DNA from: Galdieria sulphuraria
Lineage: Eukaryota > Rhodophyta > Bangiophyceae > Galdieriales > Galdieriaceae
Length of the DNA stretch: 64,000 nucleotides
Reading direction: 5' to 3'
Assembly: GCF_000341285.1 (NCBI RefSeq)
Contig: NW_005178432.1
Coordinates: 80,540-144,539 of the forward strand
Below are positions 11,601 to 22,337 of the stretch, one piece after another (position 1 is the first letter of the stretch; every line of letters begins with the position of its first letter). A model generated the notes under the pieces. The model ran no database searches. It was not told where the DNA came from and worked only from the letters and a program-made list of their open reading frames with translations. Position numbers and translations under genes: made by a program.

Positions 11601-13140
11601 GTATGAGACAATCATTTGAAGCCTTGGCAGTTTATCCACTTTTATCATACTTTGTCATCTACTGTGGTTAAATTTTCAGCGACTGTTAACAATCGACGAA
11701 CCATAAATGCTAAATAAATACTCCTACAGACCATGCTTTATGTAAGCCTATGAGAGAGATACATTCCAACTTACTTATTGCGAAAGTTATGTTGATATGT
11801 TGGAATATGAGACAATATAACGCCAGCCAATACTTCTTGTGCTTCTTCTATAGTGGAACGACGAAATGAGTAACCTTTGCGAAAAAGACGAACTCTAGAG
11901 CCAATATATTCAAGTGCTTCATTTCGATTTTGAACGTGACGAGAAATACATTCCTCTATACAAGGCAAAAGAGCTTGAGCAAATACAGGTTCGGAGCCTA
12001 CTCTTATGATTAAGCAAGAAATAATAACTACGATATTCTTCTTCTATCAAACCTATCAATTGAACAATCTCTTGATCAGATTCCACTTCTAAAGCTTTGA
12101 ATACAATCCAAATTGGAATATCATCCACAAGTGAATTGTGTCGAAGATAACTAACAAATGAATAAAACTAATGGTTGTTTTGGACTACAAAGACTTACAT
12201 GTTGTTAGACTTGTATACCAGAGAAGTTCGTGACTTGCGTTCATGCGTAGAAGAGGTAACTGTAGCACAATAATTTCCTTTCTTATCTTCTTCTATGATG
12301 ATACGATTCTTTGATAATTGTTCTTGAATCAAAATGACTCTCTCTGTCCCACGAATAATGAAATAGCCACCTGGATCCAAAGGACATTCACCTAGGCTTG
12401 CTAACTGCCCATCCTTCTTTCCTATTTGTATATATTGTATACTTTTCATACATTATATACAGTGCAAAACCCATCTTTACCTGTGAGGATACAGTGAGAA
12501 CTTCTAAGCATGATGGGAATTCGACCAATAGCAACATCCTTTCGAATAAGCACCTCCTTTCCTCTTGTATATCTCACATCGACATAAATAGGTGCTGCAT
12601 AGGTCAAATCACGTAATCGACACTCTTGTGGAGTAACTTTGGAAATGACCAGGTCCTCTTCCTAAACAAAGTCATTCGACTAGAATCATATCATATAGCT
12701 ACTATCTCTATCAAAAACCTACAATAGAAGGAGTTCCAACTCTGATTCCTAAATATCTTAAATAGAAACTTTGATCAGCATCACAAGTAACCTTTAACTG
12801 TCAGTAAGCGTTTCTCTGCTGTCATAAACAACAATACTAACTTTATCATTAGCAGCAACTATTTTAGATAATTCTTTCTCAATAAGGAAGTTGAAAGATT
12901 CTATATGTTGTTTGACCAATCCTCTCAACTTGTATAGCTTGTTATTCAACAGGAGAATGAGAAGGACTTTCGTAATACCTTGAGAAAGGCAGGAATCAGA
13001 AGCCATTTTTCAGCAATGGACTTTATAGGCTTTCTTAATTGTTCTTCTTTATCCAGCTTTTCCTTTTCAAACAAGGTCTCCTTTAACAAGTTCAAGTCTT
13101 CTGCCTGAAAGACGTCGTCTTTGTTCAACTCATTCGACAT
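8639..13140 (-). CDS. RPC2: DNA-directed RNA polymerase III second-largest subunit (RPC2)
   Basis: Twenty exons can be joined in phase to give 1,155 residues, close to the roughly 1,130 of animal RPC2. Exon starts, 5' to 3': 13140, 12928, 12791, 12661, 12421, 12150, 11997, 11723, 11590, 11372, 11232, 10934, 10251, 9797, 9675, 9525, 9368, 9209, 8982, 8776. Pol III-type landmarks include [100 protein letters not shown] and the C-terminal zinc ribbon (CRQCGL in exon 19, CPTCG in exon 20). Most introns are 48-60 nt. The intron after 9729 starts with GC rather than GT. The start codon is 36 bp from the divergent TMEM115 start. Confidence 0.95.
8785..8801. repeat. (TA)n tract inside RPC2 intron 19
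   Basis: Simple alternating TA run within the intron between exons 19 and 20. Similar runs lie in four other introns of the window. Confidence 0.9.
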
Positions 13141-13176
13141 ATTGGCATACAATCACTTTTCATCGATTGGAGAAGG

Positions 13177-14366
13177 ATGATGATGTTGTACGGGGTTTGT
13201 TGTGAACCAAAACACTCAATGAAGGATATACTAACTATTGATTAGTGGAGAAAGTTGCAAAAGATTCCTCAGCTTACTCGCATACTTTTACTCATATTTT
13301 TATTGGGTTCCATTGGTGTTTGGTGGTTCTCTTTGGAAGCCTATTTTTTACTCGTTCCTGGACTGTTTGTATTTGACACTTATTTCCATCGTATTTGACT
13401 GAATGGGAATACAAGGACTATTTCAAATGGATATGCTTGGAATGTTTTTAGTTTTTCTCTTGTGGATGTTCCTCTTATGGAGGTTAGCTAAAGTATCTTT
13501 GAATAGTCGTACTTGCCCATAATAACGGTTATGATAGATGGGACTGTTGCTTATTCCTTTAGGTATTGTTTATTCTATGTTTGAGAATTCTTGGGGTGTG
13601 ATTCCTTTCGTATTATTTTGGATATTTGTGTCTGTTACTAGTGCCTTTGCTACTATCGTTTTACTGTTTGTGCTTTATACTTTCTTGAGAGATGAAACGT
13701 TACTGTAAGTGTGTTTATACCGATTCCTTTTCCATCATTGGAAATATGTATTTAGCTATGTACCTTTATCCGGTTCTATGGCTATTTTAGGAGGCTTTTT
13801 AGTGGCCGTCAAGCAGTTGATACCTGATCATGAGATTTATATATTACCTCGCCGTTTTCGATTTCGTTTGATAGCCAACGATATGCCTTTTTGGTTTTTA
13901 TTGTGTTTTAGTTTGGGTTGGCTCAGTGGCTTTCGTTGGATTGGACAGTGGTTCTTATCCTGTTTGGGTGTTATCAACAGTTGGATATATTTGCGATATT
14001 TACAGAAAAGAGAATATGGACGAGGTGATACTAGTGATTCTTTTCGACTGTTCACTTTACTGCCTATAAGAATTCGAGAATGGATATTAGCATTGTTTCC
14101 TAGTTCTTCAAACAATAAGGAACATGATACAGCCAGCTATAGTAGAAACCTAATCAAACAAGATAATGACATATTGCCAGTAACTACAACAGACCCAACA
14201 GAAGCTGAACGTCGAAGGTATCTAGTTTTATATATATATATATTTGTGTTTGTTTTGTAACCGAATCAATCCTAGGCAACGAGCATTGAGAGCATTGGAT
14301 GAGAGACTTGGCAGCTTAAAGTCTCATTCTAAAGCAACAACATCGGAGGAAGGAGAATTGGTTTGA
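13177..14366 (+). CDS. TMEM115: TMEM115 homologue, rhomboid-like Golgi membrane protein
   Basis: Six exons: 13177-13194, 13246-13364, 13416-13482, 13538-13704, 13756-14217 and 14276-14366, giving 307 residues. The DUF1751/rhomboid-like core is clear: LSGSMAILGGFLVAVKQLIP, then the conserved SWIYLRYLQKREYGRGDTSD and the C-terminal DPTEAERRRQRALRALDERL, which is only whole after splicing exons 5 and 6. Several hydrophobic helices precede it. TMEM115 proteins sit in the Golgi and affect retrograde transport; they lack rhomboid catalytic residues. The first exon codes for only six residues (three tandem ATG codons), so the exact start is less sure. The last 43 coding bases overlap the antisense coding end of the WD40 gene. 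Confidence 0.85.
14229..14243. repeat. (TA)n tract inside TMEM115 intron 5
   Basis: Alternating TA run a few bases after the donor site of the last intron. Confidence 0.9.
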
Positions 14367-15627
14367 GTTGTTTTAGGATAAAGATTCCATAAATAGACAC
14401 GTCCGTTCAGAGTACCGCAAGCCAAAAGGGAGTCTTGAGGTGCATATTGAATACGCTGAACACTTTCTTTTGTTGTTAGAAAAGTGGTTGGTAGAGATGT
14501 TCTTCTTACCTTTGGTTGTTGTGAGGTAAAGTAACCAATTGTCTAAATTGATTTCGTATTTCATATAGACGAACTTTGGTATCCCAATGTGCAACTGCCA
14601 ATATACGTTCTCAACCACCAATTTCAATCAACTTGTACAATATGTATATATATATATATATATTTCTTACTCACCATCATCTCGAACAGAAATATCTCCT
14701 ATTCCACCCTTCTTTAATGGACACTTTGATTCTTCTTTCAGAATTTGACCATCAAAGTCGAATAGGCCAAGTGTTTTATGGGTTCCTCCAATCAATACTT
14801 TCCAATGGGATGAATGACTATACTTGTCATACGATAACAATGTAAAAGACCCAAACTTGAGATGTTGTGTCATTTCTTGCCGACTCAAAGACCACAACTA
14901 GAACACGCTTTTTCAATATCTTACTAATTCATTATATTATATGCTTGCCTTGATTGAGCCATCTTCATGAAGAGTCATCACAACTTGTTCATTGAGAAAC
15001 CCGACCAAGGTACAAAAACCACAACGAAAATTCTCATTATGATCAAAAGAAATAATTGGCTTTTCTAAACTTCCATTCGATGACACATCGTAAATAACCA
15101 ACGAGTCCTGAGGCATACTTCGAGCAACAGCTAAGAGATTATGAAACATGGAACTTCTGGATATACCAGAATACTAGTTCTCGTCCATGATTGAAAACTT
15201 TCTCAAATGTTATCAAAAAAGACACATACTCCTACATGGAACTTTTGACTCGCTTCCAAGTGAATGGTATCTTTGCTTCGAGAAGTAGCAACTAACTCGC
15301 CATCGACACATTGCCAATGAACAACGAGCCCTGTCTTGTCGTGAGAATAAAAGCTTTCCATATCTATACAACGAGAATGAAAGGAAAACAAAATATGCAT
15401 TCGCATATCTTACTGTAAGGAGAAGGATAAACTTCCATAATAGCAGAGTTTGTATGGGTCTTCTCGTCAATCCAACAAGGAACTCGATTGTTGACGTTCC
15501 ATAAAATTAACTTTCCACTATAGTCACCTGAAACCAAGTATCGACTGCCATTCCAAAACTGCAAAGCTGAAACTCCTTCCAAATGTCCTCTTAAAGTTGC
15601 TTGAGGAAGTAATAAGTTGGTAGACAT
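14324..15627 (-). CDS. WD40-repeat protein of the GNB1L/ASA1 type
   Basis: Six exons, 15627-15414, 15363-15230, 15173-14949, 14897-14675, 14609-14510 and 14462-14324, encode 344 residues. WD-repeat turns are visible: TLRGHLEGVSALQF to SGKLILWN, HEDGSIKLWSLSR (across a junction), ILAVAHWDTKVRLYE and LACGTLNGRVYLWNLYP. The order and the last repeat match human GNB1L and yeast Asa1, linked to assembly of PIKK kinases with the TTT complex. The intron after exon 3 begins with GC. The stop codon lies inside the TMEM115 coding region on the other strand. The start is 29 bp from the divergent start at 15657. Confidence 0.78.
14645..14663. repeat. (TA)n tract inside WD40 gene intron 4
   Basis: Alternating TA run in the intron between exons 4 and 5. 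Confidence 0.9.
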
Positions 15628-15656
15628 GAAGGATTGAAACAATCACTATCTTTACA

Positions 15657-16561
15657 ATGTTTTGGAATGTGGTTCCCAAGTATAAAAGACGCCATGTTTC
15701 GTTGAGAAAAAGAACATCGAAGAAAAAGGTTCAGTTCTTTCAATAATATATTAGTAAGGGAATTAATGGAATATATTAGAAAACCAGTTCAAAGGAACCC
15801 AAACGAAGAGTTCCTTCCAAGAAGCCTAAACAAGGTTTCTACTTTGAGAATAACTCTTATGTAGCTACCAAGAACTTGTATGTTGATTGACTGTTATCTT
15901 AGCAATACCTGATAATAACAATTAGACTACAAAATGAGAAGAATCAAGTTCCATTGGGTGCTGTGATACAACTTATCAGAAAAGGAGTCTTTCAGGTGGA
16001 TCATGTCATAACTTTGGAACAGTTAAAGTCTGCAGGTCTATTGAGTAGGAAGTCAAGGCAAGTTTGTTTAGTTGGGAGAGTAAGTATGTTGTTATTGTTG
16101 GCATTGTGACCAACTTGTGAAAGTGTACAAGGATACCTTTTCCTATTCGAATAGAATGTACTTGTGTAACATATTCTGCTTGGAAATGTATTTCTGCTTG
16201 TGGAGGAGAAGTTATTTGTTTATTTCTATCGCCTTTATACTTGCAAGCATATTTGTTTGCCAAGGAGTGGAATATCTCTAAAGATTTTGTTGGTCAAGTG
16301 AGTACAAAACATTCGGTTTACAAATCATTTTTACACGAACAGGTTGTCCAAAGCCAAAAATGGTCGAAACAATATCCAAATAGAAATGCTTTTCATATTC
16401 CATTTATTTGTTTAAAGAGAACTCATCAGTTGATGGCTCCAAATGTCATTACTTATTCTCAACCCATTGGTTTACAAGGTTTAGAGTTTTTACATGATGA
16501 CTATTGTAGAGATATATTATGGGATGATTGTATAAAGCTTTCCATAGAACGAATCAGGTGA
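15657..16561 (+). CDS. Mitochondrial large-subunit ribosomal protein uL15m
   Basis: Four exons, 15657-15728, 15780-15877, 15926-16079 and 16124-16561, encode 253 residues. The first two exons are very basic, as expected of a ribosomal protein or presequence, and give RRVPSKKPKQGFYFENNS. The middle has GAVIQLIRKGVFQVDHVITLEQLKSAGLL, which fits the L15 second half (residues giving the ITMK-type segment). The end gives PFPIRIECTCVTYSAWKCISACGGEV, where L15m has the strand-helix before the VYYN loop. A long C-terminal extension is typical of mitochondrial forms. The family call is moderate because the Gly-rich L15 N-terminus is not seen. The first exon is the least certain. Confidence 0.6.
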
Positions 16562-16916
16562 ATAGATGAGAAGACGGATAGGATTGAACTGGAATGTTAT
16601 TCAAAATAAAGTTCTTTAATCGAATATTTGCATATTATGATGCAAAGAAAAGATATATTGAGCATAGAATTTTGGTGCAATGGACATAGAATAGCCGATC
16701 ATTCACACTCTCACATAATGAGAGAGGGATGGCTTGTTTTGTTGATTATCCCACTCAGTGACATCGATTAGGATACTGCAGTACTCCATCTTTCATTCTA
16801 TTCTTTTCATATCTATCTGAAAGAAGATAGTTCATTGAAATGTCATTCATCATTCCTATATGAGGAGTGAGTGTAACGGAATTGATTATTTTTGACATTG
16901 TGGTGGAAGAAGAAAA
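16562..16916. other. Intergenic stretch without a gene
   Basis: About 355 bp between uL15m and DIM1. One small perfect hairpin occurs (six-base stem CTCTCA at 16708-16713 with TGAGAG at 16719-16724). I see no RNA gene or ORF that can be supported. Confidence 0.6.
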
Positions 16917-17397
16917 ATGTCGTATCTCTTACCTCGTAAGTATATGACTCTTTTATTTATGTATGTTATTGCCGAGTTATTTTGTAGACCTTCATTCGGG
17001 TTATGCTGTGGACCAAGCTATTTTAAGTGAGGAAGATAGGGTTGTTGTCATACGCTTTGGTCAGGATTTTGACCCCACTTGTATGCTTATGGATGAAACA
17101 CTTTACAAGGCTGCAGAAAAGATAAAAAATTTTGCTGTCGTCTATTTGGTCGATATACGAGAAGTTCCAGACTTTAACTCACTATACGAGTTGTATGATC
17201 CTTGTACTGTTATGTTCTTTTTCCGGAACAAGCACATTATGGTAGACCTGGGTACTGGAAATAATAACAAGATTAATTGGGCTATGCAAGACGTTCAGGA
17301 GTTTATTGATATTGTGGAAACTGTCTATAGAGGTGCAAGAAAGGGACGTGGTTTGGTTGTTGCACCGAAAGACTATTCAACAAAGTATAAATACTGA
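16917..17397 (+). CDS. DIM1: DIM1 / U5 snRNP 15-kDa thioredoxin-like splicing protein
   Basis: Two exons, 16917-16935 and 16988-17397, encode 142 residues, the exact usual length of this highly conserved family (TXNL4A in animals). After splicing the N-terminus reads MSYLLPHLHSGYAVDQAIL. Other family motifs are RVVVIRFGQDFDPTCMLMDE, YLVDIREVPDFN, YDPCTVMFFFRNKHIMVD, LGTGNNNKINW and VYRGARKGRGLVVAPKDYST. It is an essential component of the U4/U6.U5 tri-snRNP and has a thioredoxin fold without a CxxC. The first exon carries only six codons plus one base. Confidence 0.97.
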
Positions 17398-17798
17398 ACT
17401 CCTTTGAGACTCGTATTCAACTTGGTTCTATCCTTCACTCTTGGCTCTGTCTATCTTGTACAGATAAAGAACAATAGCTTTTTGAGTTTCTTCGGATTGT
17501 GATTGACTGAACCAAATAGTGCGATGAAACAGCAACTGGAAATGAGGCTGTCAAACTATTCATTAACAGCCTAGTTGCTTTGACAACAGTACGTATTCTT
17601 ATAATATTTCACAACGGTTTATCAAGTATTCGAAATGCAATTGAAAAAGTTCATTTAAACCATAAAATAATATAGCAATAAAAAACATCCCGAAAATTCA
17701 AAGAAAACAAGCACAATCATTTATTTTGCCTGTTTTCAAATATAAACTTCTCAATAAAATAATGCAACTACAAAAGACAGCGAAAACCCAAAAAATAG
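17398..17798. other. Convergent intergenic stretch without a gene
   Basis: About 400 bp between the convergent 3' ends of DIM1 and the acid phosphatase. AT-rich, probably 3' untranslated sequence of both genes. No RNA gene or ORF is supported. Confidence 0.6.
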
Positions 17799-19056
17799 TC
17801 ATCGTAGACTCTTATGATATTGGTATAATAATTTCGCTTTCTGACTATAAGCTTCTGCGACAATCTCATTGCCATAAACTTTGAAGATAAAAAAGCCATG
17901 TGTACTGGCTCGGAATAAGCTACGAGGCTTGTCCTTATCCTGCACTCCAAAAGGCAAAACTTTACAACAATCATACCTACTGAGATGAGTACACTTGGAT
18001 ACCTTCACATGCCATGAAACTTACCAATATTGTTCAGCATCCTTGGGTGGGTCCTTCAAATTATCCGTCTTTGAACCACCTCCTGAAATAAAATGATCGA
18101 TTCCAGAAACTCCTACATTCAATATTATTCAGCTGAAAGTCTTTAACGACATGGAAAATTCTTACCATAAGGTTGCAAATGTTGCAAAGAGTGTTCGTGA
18201 CCTGATACGTACGCTGTTATTCTAGAAGAATATTTATCTAATATCGGTTTCAATAATATTCTCAATTCTTCCCGACCCCGTTCACCAGCAATACTTGAAG
18301 AATACATATTGTGATGCCCAATAACAAATATTCGTCTACTACTGGAAGAGTTCAAAAGTTTCTCGAGCCAAGAAAGTTGAAGCCTCCAACTCTGTTTTCC
18401 ATTCTTTCGGGCCACTTCTCCATAGGAATCTTTGATAAACGGAGTTGTATCCAAAAAGACAAAAAGATATTGTTCCCCAAAATAGCTATTCACAGGTATT
18501 GAGAAAAACGGACGAGGCATATTCCAACGCTCGCTTTTGTTAGAATAGTCAACTTGTGCAGTATAACTGGAGACAAAAAGTATGTCAAATACACAAACCA
18601 AGTTCACTCAAAAGTTTCTTACTTGCCCAAGTGATCATGATTTCCTAAAACGGCATACCACGGAATATTTTCCAACATCCTGTAAGAATAAACGTTTTCA
18701 AAAGAAATATTCCACTGTTTGTCTCTGGCAGAAGCTACTCCATCCTCATAAAAATTGTCGCCTGTGCTAATAATAAAACGAGGCTTAACATAACGAGCCA
18801 AAACAGCCATGGCACTTGCTACTCTCTTCTGATGGTGGTGCCCTTCTCTTCCCCAATCACCAACCACCATAAATGAAAACTCCGGGCTACTCGAAAACCA
18901 AAACCATCTACCGAGTAAAGGTAACGAAACGGAAAAGCTGAACATAGGTACCAAAATAGTTACAGCTAGCAACAGCAACAAAACTGGCGAATACCATAAA
19001 AGCTTGTATTTTTTCCTCTTATAAGGGTTCGTAAGAAGTTGCTCCTCTTCCGACAT
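17799..19056 (-). CDS. Purple acid phosphatase (type 5, ACP5-like), membrane-anchored
   Basis: Four exons, 19056-18623, 18566-18166, 18112-18025 and 17979-17799, encode 367 residues. All five metallophosphatase blocks are present: MVVGDWGREG, ISTGDNFYEDGV, VLGNHDHLG, FVIGHHNMYSS and YVSGHEHSLQHL. The dinuclear metal centre hydrolyses phosphate esters. An N-terminal basic stretch and one hydrophobic helix (SPVLLLLLAVTILVPMFSF) predict a signal anchor with the enzyme in the secretory lumen or outside. The start at 19056 was chosen because upstream codons in frame run into a tRNA gene. Splicing restores LGNYTAQVDYSNKSERW and GVSGIDHFISGGGSK, both typical of ACP5. Confidence 0.92.
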
Positions 19057-19170
19057 TTTCAGGTAAAAAACAAATTTTACCGAACATTCATTTGAATCTT
19101 CCAAAGATTCCACCATCTTTGTGGTCCAGGCCTCTGTTGAACGCCGGGAGAGTAAAAAGATTTCTACTTT

Positions 19171-19242
19171 GTCGAGGCTGAGATTCGAACTCAGGTTTTT
19201 GCGGCCACAACGCAATGTCCTTACCAACTAGACGACCCCGAC
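19171..19242 (-). tRNA. tRNA-His (GTG anticodon)
   Basis: A full cloverleaf folds on the minus strand: acceptor GTCGGGG with CCTCGAC, D-arm closed by GTC/GAC, anticodon stem TTGCG/CGCAA around the loop TTGTGGC (anticodon GTG), and T-arm CTGAG TTCGAAT CTCAG. It is 72 nt without intron and without encoded CCA. It lies 114 bp upstream of the acid phosphatase start. Confidence 0.95.
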
Positions 19243-19494
19243 AACTACTTTTAGGGAGATCTATTGAATATTAAAATTATCAATACCTTAGAATTGACAA
19301 GTCATTTACCTTTCGAACCTTTATAAAGGACTCATCCTTCAAGACCGTTTTCACGGTCATCTTTAATAGGAATAGAGGAAAAGTCTAAACGGAAGTGCAT
19401 TTCTTTGAACACGTCATCCATATCCATCATTGACCCAAGACAGTCCTGCATTGTAAATAATGGACAGCAGGTTTGAAATTTCAGTTTTGACAAG

Positions 19495-20298
19495 ATGGGT
19501 AAAGGCTCGTTGTTCGTAGTGGATACTTTTTTATGCTCAAAAGCTCTTGCAGTCCTCAGTATTGCCACCTCGTTATCTGGTTTAGTTGTATTTATTCTTG
19601 GCATATGGATATATGTTAAGGAAGGCCGAATTAGAAATTTTGTTATAGAAGCTACTTCAAGCAATCAAGTAGGCGTCGATTTGATCGAAGCACTTGGCAA
19701 ACTTCCGATAGGTTTGATAGTTATCGGAGTCGTAGTTTTCTTTTGTGGACTCATCACGTGCTGTACGTCTCAAAGAAAAGGAAGAATTTTTATCCCATTG
19801 AACACTATTTTGTTAAGCGCGCTCTTTCTTGGAGTCTTGATTATATCCATTATTCTCTATGTTGTTCCGAAATTGATTCAAGATAATTCCACTTGGCAAG
19901 AGTCATTTGAACTCAATGTATGGGTTCCATCCGCGAGAGAAGATCCTTCCTATGTCTATCAGGTAGAGCAAGAGTTTTCTTGTGCGGGTTTTAACGACGG
20001 AAACTGTGCTACCAAATGTTCAACGCCACCTAGCAACACTTATTCGAGTTCCTATGCATGTTATTTTAACTGTCCGGGTTTATCAAGTGAAACCAACTCT
20101 AGTACCTTTCCCGAGAAGCAGCAAGCCTCTAAATTTGAAACTTCACATGAAGCTACAGGATGTTTTCAGGCTATCATTCAAGAACTTGTAAGCCACAGTA
20201 AAGACATTATCATAGGCGGAGGAGTCGTAGCTGGTGTTCTATTCTGCCAAATAATCTTATCATTTTATCTCTTTTGCTGCTCTTGTTGTGGTGTTTGA
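19495..20298 (+). CDS. Tetraspanin-like four-helix membrane protein
   Basis: Single exon, 267 residues, ATG at 19495. Four hydrophobic helices are visible: residues about 15-40 (ALAVLSIATSLSGLVVFILG), 70-92 (GLIVIGVVVFFCGLITCCT), 100-125 (ILLSALFLGVLIISIILYVV) and 242-262 (GVVAGVLFCQIILSFYLFC). Between helices 3 and 4 is a large extracellular loop of about 115 residues with many cysteines (FSCAGFNDGNCATKC, YACYFNC, GCF). This is the tetraspanin topology, but the canonical CCG of the large loop is replaced by CAGF. Distant tetraspanin membership is an inference. Cysteines next to helices 2 and 4 could be palmitoylated, as in tetraspanins. Confidence 0.65.
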   Translation: MGKGSLFVVDTFLCSKALAVLSIATSLSGLVVFILGIWIYVKEGRIRNFVIEATSSNQVGVDLIEALGKLPIGLIVIGVVVFFCGLITCCTSQRKGRIFIPLNTILLSALFLGVLIISIILYVVPKLIQDNSTWQESFELNVWVPSAREDPSYVYQVEQEFSCAGFNDGNCATKCSTPPSNTYSSSYACYFNCPGLSSETNSSTFPEKQQASKFETSHEATGCFQAIIQELVSHSKDIIIGGGVVAGVLFCQIILSFYLFCCSCCGV

Positions 20299-20820
20299 TT
20301 TCATTTCATTATCTCAAACAATCTGATATTCAAGATGCACAAAATGTGTATGGTTTACTAGTACAGGTTATTATTTTGAACTGGAGAAACTGGTACAAAG
20401 TGCTTTTCTCTCCCTGATACCTTTCTTGTTGGGATATCCATTTGTTCAATGGAAGAACCTTTGCCTCATTCCTCGAGAAACAATTCTTTCACCTGCAAGA
20501 AATTGATGGTTTTGGGTCATTTTCCGAATGAAGTTAGTTCTTTTATTATTGTGCATTCTTCTTTTCATGAAGTTCTCTCCTGCTTCAAGTAGATATTGAT
20601 TGAGTCGTTAGAAAGGAATGTAGGATATATATATATATGTCCGCGACTAAATCATCTGACAAATACCAACATATGTGAATAGAGGATAGAATATTATAGT
20701 AACTACGCTGAATTTGTCAAATAAACGATATTTGTCTATTCTTTTACTTGCAAGGACACAACCATTGCATAAGGAACCATCACAACACTCGTCACATACT
20801 TGTTAAAGGATTTTGGCTGG
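20299..20820. other. Intergenic stretch with a short TA tract
   Basis: About 520 bp between the tetraspanin-like gene and the alpha/beta hydrolase. It holds one (TA)n tract at about 20,624-20,638 and nothing else I can support. Confidence 0.55.
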
Positions 20821-22322
20821 ATGGTCCACGTGGCCTTTCGAGTCTCTGAACAGGTAAGACATATTGAAAGTAACTGTTATGGAAACATTTTCTAGACTTT
20901 TTCTAGTATCTCTTGCTATATAGTATCTTTAAGCATAAAAGGACTTGTAAATATTCGTCTTTCGGATCATTTTGGCGTTGTTGCAAGGAACCTTTATCCA
21001 ACAGTTCCAAGCGTAGTGTGAATTCTAGCAACCATTCCAAGTGGAATCCGGCAGTCTTGGTTCGTTTTGCAAGAAGGTGGCTTCCTTCAAAAGAAATTTT
21101 GAGAAGATGGAGAGAGCCAGAGTTAATGATGCCCACAGCAGGACAACCTTCTCGTCCTGGTAGAAGACTTCCTGTTCTAGAGTATACCCAAGATATATTG
21201 AAACCATTACAAAGACTGAAAGCTATCACAAAGTTTATAAGAAAGACGAGAGTCGAAAGAAAAGATTTAGCTAGTGCCAATTCAGTATTTTGTATGGTTG
21301 GTGTAGCCGATAATACCATACCTATCGAACTGCACTGCATCGTGGAAAACCAACGATCAGCTTTTGTTTCAGAAAGAGTTACTAAGGATAGTATCGACAC
21401 TATTTTATTACACGGTCTATTAGCCAATAACTTTGCTTGGAGAAATATTCAAAAGCAGTTGTCTGAAATGACAGGAGGCTTCTCAGTTGCCTACGATAGA
21501 CCTCCTTTTGGATTCTCTTCAAGACCTCCTCGAGCAAGTTGGAAGGACAAGGAGTATAATCCTTACAAACTGGATTATGGAGTTACGTTGACTAGACAAG
21601 TATGATAACCAGATGATATATATATATATATATATGCATTCCTTCTCATATCACTTTTTAGGTTAGAGATTATTTTCATTTGGAAAATGTAGTTCTGGTT
21701 GGACACTCTGCGGGAGGAACTGTTGCTTTGATGTCCTCATTAAAGGAACCACAACATATGAGAGGTCTTGTTCTGATTTCTCCAGCAGTTAGAATTTCAT
21801 ATTCTCGAACTCTTTCATCCAAGTTCCTTAAGCAATATTATCGTTCCATTCTCCGAACTCCTTTACTTGGACGCAGAATAATGCGCTCTCGTTTACTAAG
21901 ATATCGTACCCCAAAAGGAATGCAGGAGTTGTTACAGCGCAATGTTTATCATTCAGATGTCTTTGAATCACAAGAATTTGTAGAAGGCTATTTAAAGCCG
22001 TTTCTTTTACCTGGTTGGGATCAGGCTTTGGTTGAAATGGCTCTAAGCTTTGAAGCTTTCGATTTGATACCACAACTTGAGCAGCTAAAGTTGCCAACTT
22101 TGGTTTGTTTTGTTTTTATTTTGGTTTGCTGATTGATTATCACTCAAGGTCATTTATGGAGAGCACGATCATGTTATTCCACGACAAGACATTTTAGATC
22201 TACGAGACGCACTGGTTGACTGTGAATTGCACGTTGTACAGAATTGTGGTCATTTACCCATGGAAGAAAAACCTGGTGATGTATTGGCGTTGATGAAGTC
22301 TTGGTTTGAGAAGAAGTTTTAG
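20821..22322 (+). CDS. Alpha/beta-hydrolase fold protein
   Basis: Four exons, 20821-20853, 20907-21599, 21662-22102 and 22149-22322, encode 446 residues. The N-terminal 90 residues are basic and serine-rich and may target an organelle. The hydrolase core shows the oxyanion region ILLHGLLANNFAWRN, the nucleophile elbow VGHSAGGTVALM (catalytic Ser), and after the last splice VIYGEHDHVIPRQD (acid) and NCGHLPMEEKPGDV (catalytic His). All triad members are therefore present. The substrate is unknown; lipase, esterase or haloperoxidase-like activities all use this fold. The intron at 21600-21661 contains a TA tract. The next gene starts only 15 bp after its stop, on the same strand. Confidence 0.85.
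21616..21635. repeat. (TA)n tract inside alpha/beta-hydrolase intron 2
   Basis: Alternating TA run close to the donor site. Confidence 0.9.
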
Positions 22323-22337
22323 CAACTTTATTGACAA

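Noticed and set aside
12010-12053. 34-nt intron in RPC2 starting at GTAGTT
   Set aside because: A 55-nt intron with donor GTTTGATAG and the same acceptor restores the conserved EIVQLIGSEPVF frame and fits the usual length.
19332-19451. 39-codon minus-strand ORF next to tRNA-His
   Set aside because: Too short, no family, and lies in the leader region of the tetraspanin-like gene.
20903-21427. 174-codon antisense ORF over the hydrolase
   Set aside because: The plus strand carries the spliced alpha/beta-hydrolase frame with a full catalytic triad.
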